From assembly GCA_942493245.1 (NCBI GenBank), contig OW818685.1, positions 5,518,001 to 5,582,000 on the forward strand: DNA of 64,000 nucleotides. The letters run 5' to 3'. Source of the stretch: DAOPYU01 sp942493245 (GTDB lineage Bacteria; Sumerlaeota; Sumerlaeia; UBA8349). This document shows, one piece after another, positions 9,320 through 16,888 of this stretch. Every line of letters starts with the position of its first letter. The first letter of the stretch is position 1. The notes under the pieces were generated by a model. That model was not told where the DNA came from. It did not search any database and worked only from the letters and a program-made list of their open reading frames with translations. A program made the position numbers and the translations under genes.

Positions 9320-10486
9320 TTAGAGCGCCAGGGCCGAGAGGTCTTTCCCCTCGGCCAGAGCCTTCGCGGCCAGATCGGTCAGGTCGGTGACCACGTTGAC
9401 CTTCTGTCCATTGACCAGGCCGCGTTGCCCCACGACGATCAGCACGTCGTCCGGCTTCAGGCCTTCGGTGATTTCAACCAGCGCGCCCTCGAAGGTGCCA
9501 TACTGGATCGTCCGCTCGCGCGCCACGCCGTCCTCGACCACATAGACCGAATGGCCGTTCTCGCGCTGGACCATGGCGAAGTAGGGGATCGAGATCCCAG
9601 CCTCGACCTGGCGGCGCACCAGGCGCGCGTCAATGATCATGCCGGGCCGCAGGTACCCATCCGGATTGTCCACCACCACCTTGAGCGGATAGGTGTGCGA
9701 GGCCAGGTCGGCGGCCACGGCCACATACTCGATCTCGCCCGTGTACTCGCGCGACTCCCCGGCGGCGCGCACGCTCAACTGCACCTTCTGGCCCCGTTTG
9801 AAGTAGAGCACGTCCTTCTCGGGCACTTCGTACATGACCTTGACCCGGCTGATGTCCACCACCTTCATCACGGTCTTGCCCACGTCCACGTGTTCGCCCA
9901 GATCCACCAGACGCCGGTCGAGCACCCCCGAAATGGGTGAGTAGAGCGTCCCATAGGCCAGAGCCGCTTCGATCTCGTTCACCGCGGCCTTCGCCGTCTT
10001 GAGCGCCGCCTCGGCGCTGTCATAGGCGTCCTTCGACGCCACTTTCTTTTCAAAAAGTTCCTGAATCCGCTTGAACTGATCCTGCGCCAGATCCTGATTC
10101 GCCCGGGCGCGCACCAGCTGCGCCTGAACGGCGTCCACATCCACCTCGATCAGTTTCTCGCCCTTGCGCACGACGTCCCCTTCGATGTGACCCAGCCACT
10201 TGATCGTCCCGGACGTTTTCATGGCGAGATCAATGTCCTCATACGCCTCGACCTCACCGGGCCGCTTGAGCACATCGGTAAACGGTTGCGCCGAAATCCG
10301 ATACACCTTGACCGGCGTTCCCGGCGCGGACTCCGCCGCCTGTTTCGCTTCATCGCCGGCCGCGCGCATCTTCTCTTTTTCCTCGCGCGAGAGGCGCGCA
10401 AACGCCTGTCCGGCCAGGAAAAGGCCGGCCAGAATCGCCGCCGCCGCAAGGTACACCACCAGACGCTCAATCCATCGCTTCAACAT
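9320..10486 (-). CDS. RND periplasmic adaptor (membrane fusion protein)
   Basis: 388 residues; joins the RND permease to an outer-membrane channel. It has an N-terminal membrane anchor (residues about 8-28, VVYLAAAAILAGLFLAGQA), a split lipoyl/barrel-sandwich domain (VEVDVDAVQAQL and GTLYSPISGVLDRRLVDLGE), an alpha-helical hairpin between them (about residues 115-180), a beta-barrel (KVMYEVPEKDVLYF) and a membrane-proximal domain ending with ITEGLKPDDVLIVVGQRGLVNGQKV. There is no lipobox, so it is anchored by a transmembrane helix rather than lipid. It is placed between tetR and the permease on the same strand, the normal order for a self-regulated efflux operon. Confidence 0.94.
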   Translation of the reverse strand: MLKRWIERLVVYLAAAAILAGLFLAGQAFARLSREEKEKMRAAGDEAKQAAESAPGTPVKVYRISAQPFTDVLKRPGEVEAYEDIDLAMKTSGTIKWLGHIEGDVVRKGEKLIEVDVDAVQAQLVRARANQDLAQDQFKRIQELFEKKVASKDAYDSAEAALKTAKAAVNEIEAALAYGTLYSPISGVLDRRLVDLGEHVDVGKTVMKVVDISRVKVMYEVPEKDVLYFKRGQKVQLSVRAAGESREYTGEIEYVAVAADLASHTYPLKVVVDNPDGYLRPGMIIDARLVRRQVEAGISIPYFAMVQRENGHSVYVVEDGVARERTIQYGTFEGALVEITEGLKPDDVLIVVGQRGLVNGQKVNVVTDLTDLAAKALAEGKDLSALAL

Positions 10487-10508
10487 CCGTTTTCACTTTC
10501 CTTCCCAA

Positions 10509-10608
10509 CCGCCGGCGTCCCCGCCGGCACAGAGGTTTTCGGTTCGTACCGCCGGCGTCCCCGCCGGCACAGAGGTTTTCGGTTCGTACCGCCGGCGTCC
10601 CCGCCGGC
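10509..10608. repeat. 40-bp tandem repeat, 2.5 copies
   Basis: A 40-bp unit beginning CCGCCGGCGTCCCCGCCGGC and ending AGAGGTTTTCGGTTCGTA occurs at 10509-10548 and 10549-10588, and the first 20 bases recur at 10589-10608. The two full copies look identical. Each unit starts with an internal palindrome (GCCGGCG-TCCC-CGCCGGC). It lies in the 179-bp gap between tetR and the adaptor gene. There are no spacers, so it is not a CRISPR array. Confidence 0.95.
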
Positions 10609-10665
10609 GTGTGTGCGAGGGGGCGGACACACAGGTTCACCCGACCCTGATGCCCCACCGCGCGG

Positions 10666-11334
10666 TTATTTCTCGGGGGGTCTTTTTCCCCGCATTCCCT
10701 GTAACGCAATCTCGGTAATTTCCCGGGGGCGCAGGCTTGCGGCGAACTCCGTATGGCCCCCATAGATCTTGTTCCGCATCGCCATCTCACACATCCCGAT
10801 GAAACCGCTGGCCTGTGCTTCGGCGGAGAGGTCTCCCCGCAGGAAACCGCTCGCCTGCGCTTCCCGGAACAGAGCCGTCACCCACGCCAGTTCCGCCTCC
10901 TGCGAGGCTTGGAAGTCATAGACGTCGTGGTACAAACCCGAGAACGCGACGGCGTGGATAAACCGCACATAGTCGTAATCGGCCGGTTCGATATCGAAAT
11001 AGACCGCCGCCAGCGCTTCGAGTTTTTCAGCGAAAGGAACCTCCTCCTTCGCATACACGGCGCGCAGCCGCGAATGAAACTCCTCCATCCCCTCGGTCAG
11101 GATGTGCCGGAACAGGTCTTCCTTATTCTCGAAGTAGTAATAAAGCGTCGGCTTGGTCACCCGGGCCGCCTCGACAATCTCGCGCACCGAGGTCGCCGCA
11201 TACCCCTTCTGGCAAAACAACGCCACGGCCTGCGCGATGATCCGTTCGCGGACCGACTCGCCCTCTGACTCGTGCGGATGAATAGCCCGCCCCACAGGGG
11301 GAGATACGGAGACTGAAACTCTTTCCTTATGCAC
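10666..11334 (-). CDS. TetR-family repressor of the efflux operon
   Basis: 222 residues from a GTG start at 11334 with AAGGA about 11 bases upstream. The helix-turn-helix is typical: ERIIAQAVALFCQKGYAATS then VREIVEAARVTKPTLYYYF at about residues 50-69. The C-terminal ligand-binding and dimer domain is all-helical. The reading frame stays open upstream to 11703, but that part runs through the promoter and has no family similarity. Its position as first gene of the efflux operon, with a TetR-like operator directly after its -10 box, suggests it represses its own transcription and that of the pump until an exported compound binds. The exact start is uncertain because no ATG lies near the family start. 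Confidence 0.88.
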   Translation of the reverse strand: MHKERVSVSVSPPVGRAIHPHESEGESVRERIIAQAVALFCQKGYAATSVREIVEAARVTKPTLYYYFENKEDLFRHILTEGMEEFHSRLRAVYAKEEVPFAEKLEALAAVYFDIEPADYDYVRFIHAVAFSGLYHDVYDFQASQEAELAWVTALFREAQASGFLRGDLSAEAQASGFIGMCEMAMRNKIYGGHTEFAASLRPREITEIALQGMRGKRPPEK

Positions 11335-11422
11335 GCGAATGCTTGTCCTTCCAGAAGTTACACTCTCCACGACCCGGATCGGCGGATTGGCGAGAGAGCG
11401 GACTTTCGTCTCCCTGTGATCC

Positions 11423-11434
11423 GACCGAATGGTC
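11423..11434. promoter_or_regulatory. Putative TetR operator GACC-N4-GGTC
   Basis: GACCGAATGGTC is an inverted repeat immediately downstream of the -10 box of the tetR promoter, spanning the expected transcription start. TGACCATTCGGTC-like palindromes are typical TetR-family sites. A second 12-bp palindrome, CCTACCGGTAGG at 11471-11482, lies upstream of the -35 box. Either could bind the regulator. Confidence 0.55.
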
Positions 11435-11463
11435 AGTATAGAAAAAGACCGGGCCCCGGTCAA
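11435..11463 (-). promoter_or_regulatory. Sigma-70-type promoter of the tetR-adaptor-RND operon
   Basis: On the minus strand TTGACC (11463-11458), a 17-bp spacer and TATACT (11440-11435). Transcription would start near 11428 and give a leader of roughly 95 bases before the GTG of tetR. Confidence 0.65.
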
Positions 11464-11470
11464 GCGCTTT

Positions 11471-11482
11471 CCTACCGGTAGG
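11471..11482. promoter_or_regulatory. 12-bp perfect palindrome upstream of the tetR promoter
   Basis: CCTACCGGTAGG is self-complementary and lies 7 bp upstream of the -35 box of the minus-strand promoter, in the 386-bp region between the divergent tetR and pyk genes. It is a candidate second operator or a site for control of pyk. Confidence 0.4.
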
Positions 11483-11720
11483 TAACCTTCTGGGCGCAAA
11501 CGACACAGGCGCGCGAGAATCTGGATCGCCGCTTTTGCGGGAAAGACGGCTGGACAGGCCATAGTCCCTGCCTTCCCTCCCAAATAAAACGCAAATTGAT
11601 TGACCGTCCCCCCCCTCCGGGAGGATAACAGGAGTATTGTGGGGAAATGCGCATCCCCGATCCATTTTCTGTGCAAAGCAGAATCACAAACGAAGAAACA
11701 CACGACAGGAACCCTTTCCC

Positions 11721-13184
11721 ATGATGAATCGAACGAAAATCGTCGGCACCTTTGGTCCCGCTTGCGACAACGAAGCGATGTTTACGGCCATGCTGCGCGC
11801 CGGACTGGACGTGGTGCGGCTCAACGTCTCGCACCTCGATCCGAAAGACCTGGCCGCCACGGTCGCACGGATACGCAAGTGGGCCGCGCGGGCCAAACTG
11901 CCCCTGGGCGTACTGGCCGACATGCCCGGACCCAAGATCCGGTGCACGATGTGTGAACCCTCCACCTTCGAAACTTACCCGGGTCAGACCATCGCCGTCG
12001 CGCCCGGTAACGCCGTCTCGACCCCCGAGCGCATCCATATCGCCTACCGGCATCTGCTCGACGACGTGGCCGAAGGGCACGAACTGGCCATCAACGACGG
12101 GCTGGTGCTGTTGCGGGTCGAACGGGTGGATCGCGAGGCGGGGTGTCTGCAATGCTCCGTGGTGCGAGGCGGGCCGATCGCTTCGCGCAAGGGCGTGAGT
12201 TTCCTCCACAGCACGTTGCGCATCACCGGCCTCACGGCGCGCGATCGCCAGGGCATCCAGGCCGCCGCCGAAAACGACGTGGATTTCATCGCGCTGAGCT
12301 TTGTGCGCTCGGCCCATGACGTACTGGCGGCTCGGCGCCTCCTGGCCAAAACAGACCGACCGGGGGTGCCTCTGATTGCCAAGATTGAACAACGCGAGGC
12401 GATCGCCAACATCGAGGAGATTCTCGCCGAGGCCGACGGCGTCATGGTGGCCCGGGGCGACATGGGCATCGAGCAGCCCCTCGAGCTGGTCCCCCTCCTC
12501 CAGAAGGACATCATCCGCGCGGCGAACCGGGCGGGCAAGGCGGTTATCACCGCCACTCAGATGCTCGAATCCATGATCGAGAACACCCGGCCCACCCGCG
12601 CAGAGGTCAGCGATGTGGCCAACGCCATGCTGGATGGGACAGACGCCGTGATGCTGAGCGCTGAAACGGCGATGGGGTGCGACCCGGCCGAGGTGGTCGA
12701 GACCATGACCCGGATTGCCGCCGCCGCCGAGGCCCGGTTCGACTCGCGCCAGTGGCTCCACCGGATGGAAATCGTGACCGACGACGCGGACAACGATCTG
12801 GACGACGCGCTGGCCCGCGCCACCTGCCAATTGGCGCTGGACGCCGCGCTCGACGCTATAGTATGCTTGACGTACCATGGCACCACGGCCCGGCGCATCT
12901 CGCGCTATCGGCCCGCGTGCCCGGTTTTCGCCCTCAGCCCCTATCCCGAGCAATGCCGCCGGGCGGGGCTGGTGTGGGGGGTCGAGGCGGTGGAGTTTCC
13001 CCAGGGAGCCGTCACGCGGGCGCGCGGCAAGGACCGCCCGGTGAGTGAATTGCTGAACGCGGCGATCAAGCAGTTGCGCGCGCAGGGGCACCTGAAGAGT
13101 GGGGCGCGGGTGGCGTTCCTGGCCGGAGTGCCCCTTCAGGTTCCCGGCGGAACCAACTACCTGCGGGTGGTTGAGGTGTTCTGA
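11721..13184 (+). CDS. pyk: Pyruvate kinase
   Basis: Glycolytic enzyme converting phosphoenolpyruvate and ADP to pyruvate and ATP; cytoplasmic. 487 residues from the ATG at 11721 (AGGA about 10 bases upstream; the next codon is also ATG). The N-terminus [11 protein letters not shown] is the standard pyruvate kinase start. The barrel contains LNVSH, [8 protein letters not shown] and the active-site lysine region [12 protein letters not shown] followed by [13 protein letters not shown]. The substrate-binding stretch [26 protein letters not shown] follows, and a C-terminal regulatory domain has [17 protein letters not shown]. Length is normal for bacterial pyruvate kinases. Together with the PPDK gene at 59284 it brackets the PEP/pyruvate node. 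Confidence 0.97.
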   Translation: [487 protein letters not shown]

Positions 13185-13384
13185 CAGGTCGCACGAAAGA
13201 GCGGGAACAATCGGCTCAACGGGAAGTCTAAGTGTATAGAAAAAGGGAAACCGGCCTGGAGCCGAAAACCCGCCTCCGGACAAGAATTCCGGAGAATGCC
13301 CAACAGGAGACAAAGCGCGCAGGACCAGACCCAGGATCGGCATCGGCCCGCGACGTTTTACAAATTGTGAGGAGGAGTGTTTTT

Positions 13385-14080
13385 ATGTGGAACTTCAGAA
13401 ACATGACGGTGGTGTGCCTGATGGCCAGTTTGCTGGTGGCGAGCACGGGGTGCGAGACGATGAGCCAGCACAAGATCGCCACGGGTGCGGTTCTCGGCAC
13501 GGCCACGGGCGCCGCGGTGGGCGCACTGGCGGGCGGCAAGAAGCATCGCGGTGAGGGTGCGCTGATCGGCGCGGCCGCCGGCGCGGCGCTCGGCACGGGC
13601 ATCGGCTGGTACATGGACCGTCAGGCCAAAAAACTCGAGCAGACGGTTGCCGACCAGAACACGACCGTTGAAGCGGTCGAAGTCCCCATCCAGAATCAGG
13701 ACGGCACGCAGGGAACCCAGGTGCAGCAGATCAACATCCGCATGAGCGGCGACGTGTACTTCGACAAGTCCAAAGCCACCCTGCGGCCTGAAGCCGAAGC
13801 GAAACTGGCCGAGATCGCCGCTTCGCTCCGCGAGTATCCGGACTCGAGCGTCGTCGTCGAAGGGTACACCTCGAGCGAAGGCGACCTCAGCTTCAACCAG
13901 CAGCTTTCCGAAAGCCGCGCCAACTCGGTCAAGGCCTACCTCGTCAAGGCCGGTGTGACGCCCACCCGCATCACGTCGGTGGGCTACGGCCCGTCAAACC
14001 CGATCGCGGACAACGACACCGAATCGGGCCGGATGCAGAACCGCCGCGTCGAGTTGAAAATCATCCCCCGCACGCAATAA
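13385..14080 (+). CDS. OmpA-family outer-membrane lipoprotein with glycine-zipper segment
   Basis: 231 residues; start ATG at 13385 preceded by GAGGAG. The signal peptide (VVCLMASLLVASTGC) ends in a lipobox, so the mature protein is probably lipidated at Cys and peptidoglycan-associated. Residues about 35-80 form a glycine-rich membrane-interacting segment (TGAVLGTATGAAVGALAGG, ALIGAAAGAALGTG). The C-terminal 120 residues are an OmpA-like peptidoglycan-binding domain (DVYFDKSKATLRPEA, VVVEGYTSSEGDLSFNQQLS, SESRANSVKAYL, RRVELKI). It probably tethers the outer membrane to the wall. It stands alone, followed by a strong terminator. Confidence 0.93.
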   Translation: MWNFRNMTVVCLMASLLVASTGCETMSQHKIATGAVLGTATGAAVGALAGGKKHRGEGALIGAAAGAALGTGIGWYMDRQAKKLEQTVADQNTTVEAVEVPIQNQDGTQGTQVQQINIRMSGDVYFDKSKATLRPEAEAKLAEIAASLREYPDSSVVVEGYTSSEGDLSFNQQLSESRANSVKAYLVKAGVTPTRITSVGYGPSNPIADNDTESGRMQNRRVELKIIPRTQ

Positions 14081-14124
14081 CCATTCGCGACGCGGTATCG
14101 GGAAAGCAAAACCACACAACTTCC

Positions 14125-14162
14125 ACGCCCCGTTTCCGAAAGGAAACGGGGCGTTCTTTCTG
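14125..14162 (+). terminator. Intrinsic terminator after the OmpA lipoprotein gene
   Basis: A perfect 13-bp stem ACGCCCCGTTTCC with loop GAAA and the complementary arm ending GGGGCGT is followed by TCTTTCT. It lies 45 bp downstream of the stop codon. Confidence 0.9.
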
Positions 14163-14582
14163 ACATTCAACCGGTCGAGAAAAACGGCGGTTCTACCTGA
14201 AAACATCCTCAAAAACAACGGAACGCATCCTCGAATCTTCTTGATTCTTCTTCTTGGGTATGAAGGTTCGAAAGATAGAGAATCTTTCCCTGTTTTCAGC
14301 CCCCGGAGGGGGCGACGGTGAGTAGCCGTGGGTGACCGAAGGGAACCCACGGAATTGGCCGTAAAATAAAATCAAGCCCCGGAGGGGCGACAGAAACGAG
14401 AAGGATTGGGGCAAAACTGAAAATTTCGGAGAACCCCCTTGACATCTCCGGTCTCTCCGGTTCACGATTCTCTCGTTCTCGGTTGGTATCGGTTTTCTTT
14501 CCACCCACAAGTTATAGGAGGATATAGAACCAACAGGGGCAGAATTCGTTATCTTGTCCTCTGACCGGAGGAATGGGTGAGC
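14163..14582. other. Gene-free stretch carrying a CCCCGGAGGGG repeat
   Basis: Between the terminator and the next gene. It contains two direct copies of a palindromic core, CAGCCCCCGGAGGGGGCGAC at 14298-14317 and AAGCCCCGGAGGGGCGACAG near 14374-14393, separated by a second hairpin (CCGTGGGT...ACCCACGG, about 14327-14352). I regard this as a dispersed repetitive element; a 70-codon frame on the minus strand here is translated repeat. A TTGACA at 14439 has no good -10 partner. Confidence 0.7.
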
Positions 14583-15557
14583 ATGCAACAAGATCTCTCT
14601 ATCTCGACGGCTACGAAAGTCTGGCGTTCCGTCCTGTTTATTCTCCAGGTCGTTTTCACCTCCCTGTGCGCAACACTGGCGTTGGGTGGATTGGTCTATC
14701 TGTTCCTGTGGGGCGGCCCCTCGGACGATCCGTTTCGAGCGCGCCCCTGGGTTTTCTATCTCTTTCAGAACGACAAGCAGGGAACCCTGATTTTGCTGGG
14801 GTGTGTCGCGGCGCTCTGTTCCGTGTTTCGGATTTCGCGGTACCCCGGCCACCTGTGGGACAAAGAGCCGGGGTTGGTGACGGGGTTTAAAGGTTTTGGG
14901 AAGTGGGTGCGAGGTTTGAGAATGCGGCAGGTGGCGCCGGTTCTGATCGGACTCCTGTCCATTTCGGGGATTCTTGCGACTTTTGTAATTTTCTTCCGGG
15001 GAGTGGAATTCGGAAAGAATGACTTTGAAGCCTGCCTCCAGTTCGCATTTGCGCTCGGAGTTCTTGTCTGGGCGGCGAACATCCTTCATTCCAAATGGCA
15101 GTCGCCCGATTTTGCCCGGGAGATCCGGAGGCCGCTTTGCACCTGCGCGCTTTCGTTCATCTTTATCCTGTTCCCCTCTTGGTGGACCGGGGTCCCCCTG
15201 GGGATTCTGATTTTTGTTGTCCCGATCGTGAACGATTTTCGATCTAAATGGGACTCGCCCAAATTCGCCTGGGAAAGTACAGATACCCTCGGTTTTCTCG
15301 TGATCCTTTTCATTTTCAACTGGTTTCCATATTGGTGGGGAAAGATTCTCTGGGTAATCCTGTTTTTTGTGTCGATTGAACTCAAGAATCGTTATCTACG
15401 TTTCAGACCGATCGACCAGTGGCCATTTTTCCAGGACCATGTGTTGTCTTGTCATTACGATAACGTGGCCCAACAGGAAAATCAGGGCCGCGAAGTTCAG
15501 ATCTGGGTTCCCGCTTCCGGGGAAGAGATTCTGAAGCGGAGGGAAGTAAAGGAATGA
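14583..15557 (+). CDS. Multi-pass membrane protein, first member of a local paralogous cluster
   Basis: 324 residues from the ATG at 14583, which has GGAGGA about 9 bases upstream (a GTG at 14577 is also possible). It has six or more hydrophobic segments (SVLFILQVVFTSLCATLALG, TLILLGCVAALC, VLIGLLSISGILATFVIFF, ALGVLVWAANIL, TCALSFIFILF, LVILFIFNWF). The cytoplasmic tail reads CHYDN then QGREVQIWVPASGEE and ends RREVKE. The same pattern (CYDC, QGRRVLVCVPVSEEE, RRVKE) occurs in the product of 16052-16876, so the two are homologous over this stretch. I do not recognise a named family. With the next small gene it may represent one ancestral protein split in two. Base composition appears lower in G+C than the flanks. 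Confidence 0.75.
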   Translation: MQQDLSISTATKVWRSVLFILQVVFTSLCATLALGGLVYLFLWGGPSDDPFRARPWVFYLFQNDKQGTLILLGCVAALCSVFRISRYPGHLWDKEPGLVTGFKGFGKWVRGLRMRQVAPVLIGLLSISGILATFVIFFRGVEFGKNDFEACLQFAFALGVLVWAANILHSKWQSPDFAREIRRPLCTCALSFIFILFPSWWTGVPLGILIFVVPIVNDFRSKWDSPKFAWESTDTLGFLVILFIFNWFPYWWGKILWVILFFVSIELKNRYLRFRPIDQWPFFQDHVLSCHYDNVAQQENQGREVQIWVPASGEEILKRREVKE

Positions 15558-15597
15558 AAAATTTCTGGCCGAATTTCGAAAGACCGAAGAAACATTG

Positions 15598-16005
15598 ATG
15601 AAAATGAAGATGGGTTCGAAGTCGCTCACCCCTCCCGATTTTTCCGAACGATGGAAAGAGGCGATTAAAAGCGAACTCCCCCCTGACGCCGAAGAAAGAA
15701 GCCCCAACCCCTGGAAACCACTCCTTGTTCTGAAATCAAAGAAAGGGTTTGGGGTGTGGAACACGGAAGTCAACCTGCGCTTCGAACAGGTTTCGTTCAC
15801 ATCGGACGAAGTGGTGCTGACCGGCGATCTCCTGAACGCCGAGGGGGTTTCGTTGTGCCAACGGCGGGAATACCGGATTTCGTGGGAAAATCGCCACGCG
15901 CCCCCGAGCGGGCTTCTGAAAAGATCGGGAGGAACTGAAACGTGGCCCTACGACGCGAAAAACGCGTATCCGGAGTATTATGCTCCAGTAGAGGTTTCGG
16001 AGTAA
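15598..16005 (+). CDS. Small soluble protein consisting of the cluster's C-terminal domain
   Basis: 135 residues, start ATG at 15598, 40 bp after the stop of the preceding gene. No signal peptide or membrane helix. Residues about 40-125 form a domain beginning LLVLKSKKGFGVWNTE and ending near YDAKNAYPEY; the first 16 residues are identical to those at the same place in the product of 16052-16876, and the remainder aligns without large gaps (QVSF, LLNAEG, REYRI, SGLL, YD..NA.PEY). Family unknown to me. It may be the detached C-terminal half of the preceding gene. No clear ribosome site precedes the ATG, consistent with translational coupling or with a broken gene. Confidence 0.65.
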   Translation: MKMKMGSKSLTPPDFSERWKEAIKSELPPDAEERSPNPWKPLLVLKSKKGFGVWNTEVNLRFEQVSFTSDEVVLTGDLLNAEGVSLCQRREYRISWENRHAPPSGLLKRSGGTETWPYDAKNAYPEYYAPVEVSE

Positions 16006-16051
16006 CAGAGCAGAGAACGGAAATAACGGAAGAGAGGGCAGGAAAAAGACG

Positions 16052-16876
16052 ATGCGACCGTTATGGAAAACACTGGTGTCCTGTTATTTTCGTCCGAGAG
16101 TCCTGTTGTTCAATTTTCTTACGGCTTTGGTTCTCGGGTGTGTCATTTTTCTTGTTGAAGTGATTTTGATCCTTCTTTCCGACAAACATTTTCCCTCCGA
16201 TATTGGCCTCCATCTCTCTTTATGGATGAAACTATCCCTTCGAACGTTTCTGGCCTGTTATGTTGGGGTTGCAATTGGTCTGCTCATCGCCGAGATAAAG
16301 TATCACTATCTATATCCTAAATGGAAGCTCGCCTGGTCGGCTCTAGAGGAAATAATTCTGAAGCGTTGTTATGACTGTCGCAGTCAGGAGGACGAGCAGG
16401 GACGGCGGGTTCTGGTTTGTGTCCCCGTTTCCGAAGAAGAGCAGGAAAGGCGGGTGAAAGAGTATTGCAAAGAACACTTTGGGGATGTTTCCGAAGACAC
16501 GCAATCGGAACCGGAGAAAAGAGAGCACCGCTGGATTCAGGAACACCCTTACCCGAAGGAATTCGTGTTGAATCCGCATAAATCCCTGCTCGTCCTGAAA
16601 TCGAAGAAGGGGTTTGGTGTCTGGAATACCGAAATCAACGCGCAGTACAAACAAGTCTCCTTCCAGAAGGATACGGTGGTGGTTCAGTGCGCATTCTTGA
16701 ACCCGGATGGATCGTCAATGTCTCAAGAGTCCGAATACCGGATCCCGTGGAAGACAGGAATGGCGCCCGGAAGTGGCTTGCTCCGAAAATCGGGGGAAAT
16801 TCTGATACGGCCCTATGATTCGTGGAACGCGTGGCCGGAATATATCCCCATAAACTCCCTGCCTGTCGCGGAATGA
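16052..16876 (+). CDS. Two-helix membrane protein of the paralogous cluster (full-length form)
   Basis: 274 residues; ATG at 16052 with AGGA upstream. Two hydrophobic segments (about residues 15-45, FLTALVLGCVIFLVEVILIL, and 60-85, FLACYVGVAIGLLIAEI) are followed by the CYDC/QGRRVLVCVPVSEEE stretch at about 110-135, an acidic linker, and the C-terminal domain LLVLKSKKGFGVWNTE to PYDSWNAWPEYIP. It therefore combines the parts found separately in the two genes before it. Topology suggests that the C-terminal domain is cytoplasmic or periplasmic depending on orientation; this cannot be settled. Function unknown. Confidence 0.75.
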   Translation: MRPLWKTLVSCYFRPRVLLFNFLTALVLGCVIFLVEVILILLSDKHFPSDIGLHLSLWMKLSLRTFLACYVGVAIGLLIAEIKYHYLYPKWKLAWSALEEIILKRCYDCRSQEDEQGRRVLVCVPVSEEEQERRVKEYCKEHFGDVSEDTQSEPEKREHRWIQEHPYPKEFVLNPHKSLLVLKSKKGFGVWNTEINAQYKQVSFQKDTVVVQCAFLNPDGSSMSQESEYRIPWKTGMAPGSGLLRKSGEILIRPYDSWNAWPEYIPINSLPVAE

Positions 16877-16888
16877 GGTTCCTTTGGG

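Noticed and set aside
10509..10608. Possible CRISPR array
   Set aside because: Repeats are directly adjacent with no spacers and there are no cas genes in the window.
11600..11629. Promoter for pyk (TTGACC, 18-bp spacer, GATAAC)
   Set aside because: The -10 box is poor and a GC hairpin fills the spacer; too weak to list as a feature.
11335..11703. N-terminal extension of the TetR regulator
   Set aside because: The frame is open, but it crosses the promoter and operator and has no similarity to the family; the gene is taken to start at 11334.
14296..14508. 70-codon minus-strand frame (SVAPPGLDF type)
   Set aside because: It is the translation of a dispersed CCCCGGAGGGG repeat, not a gene.
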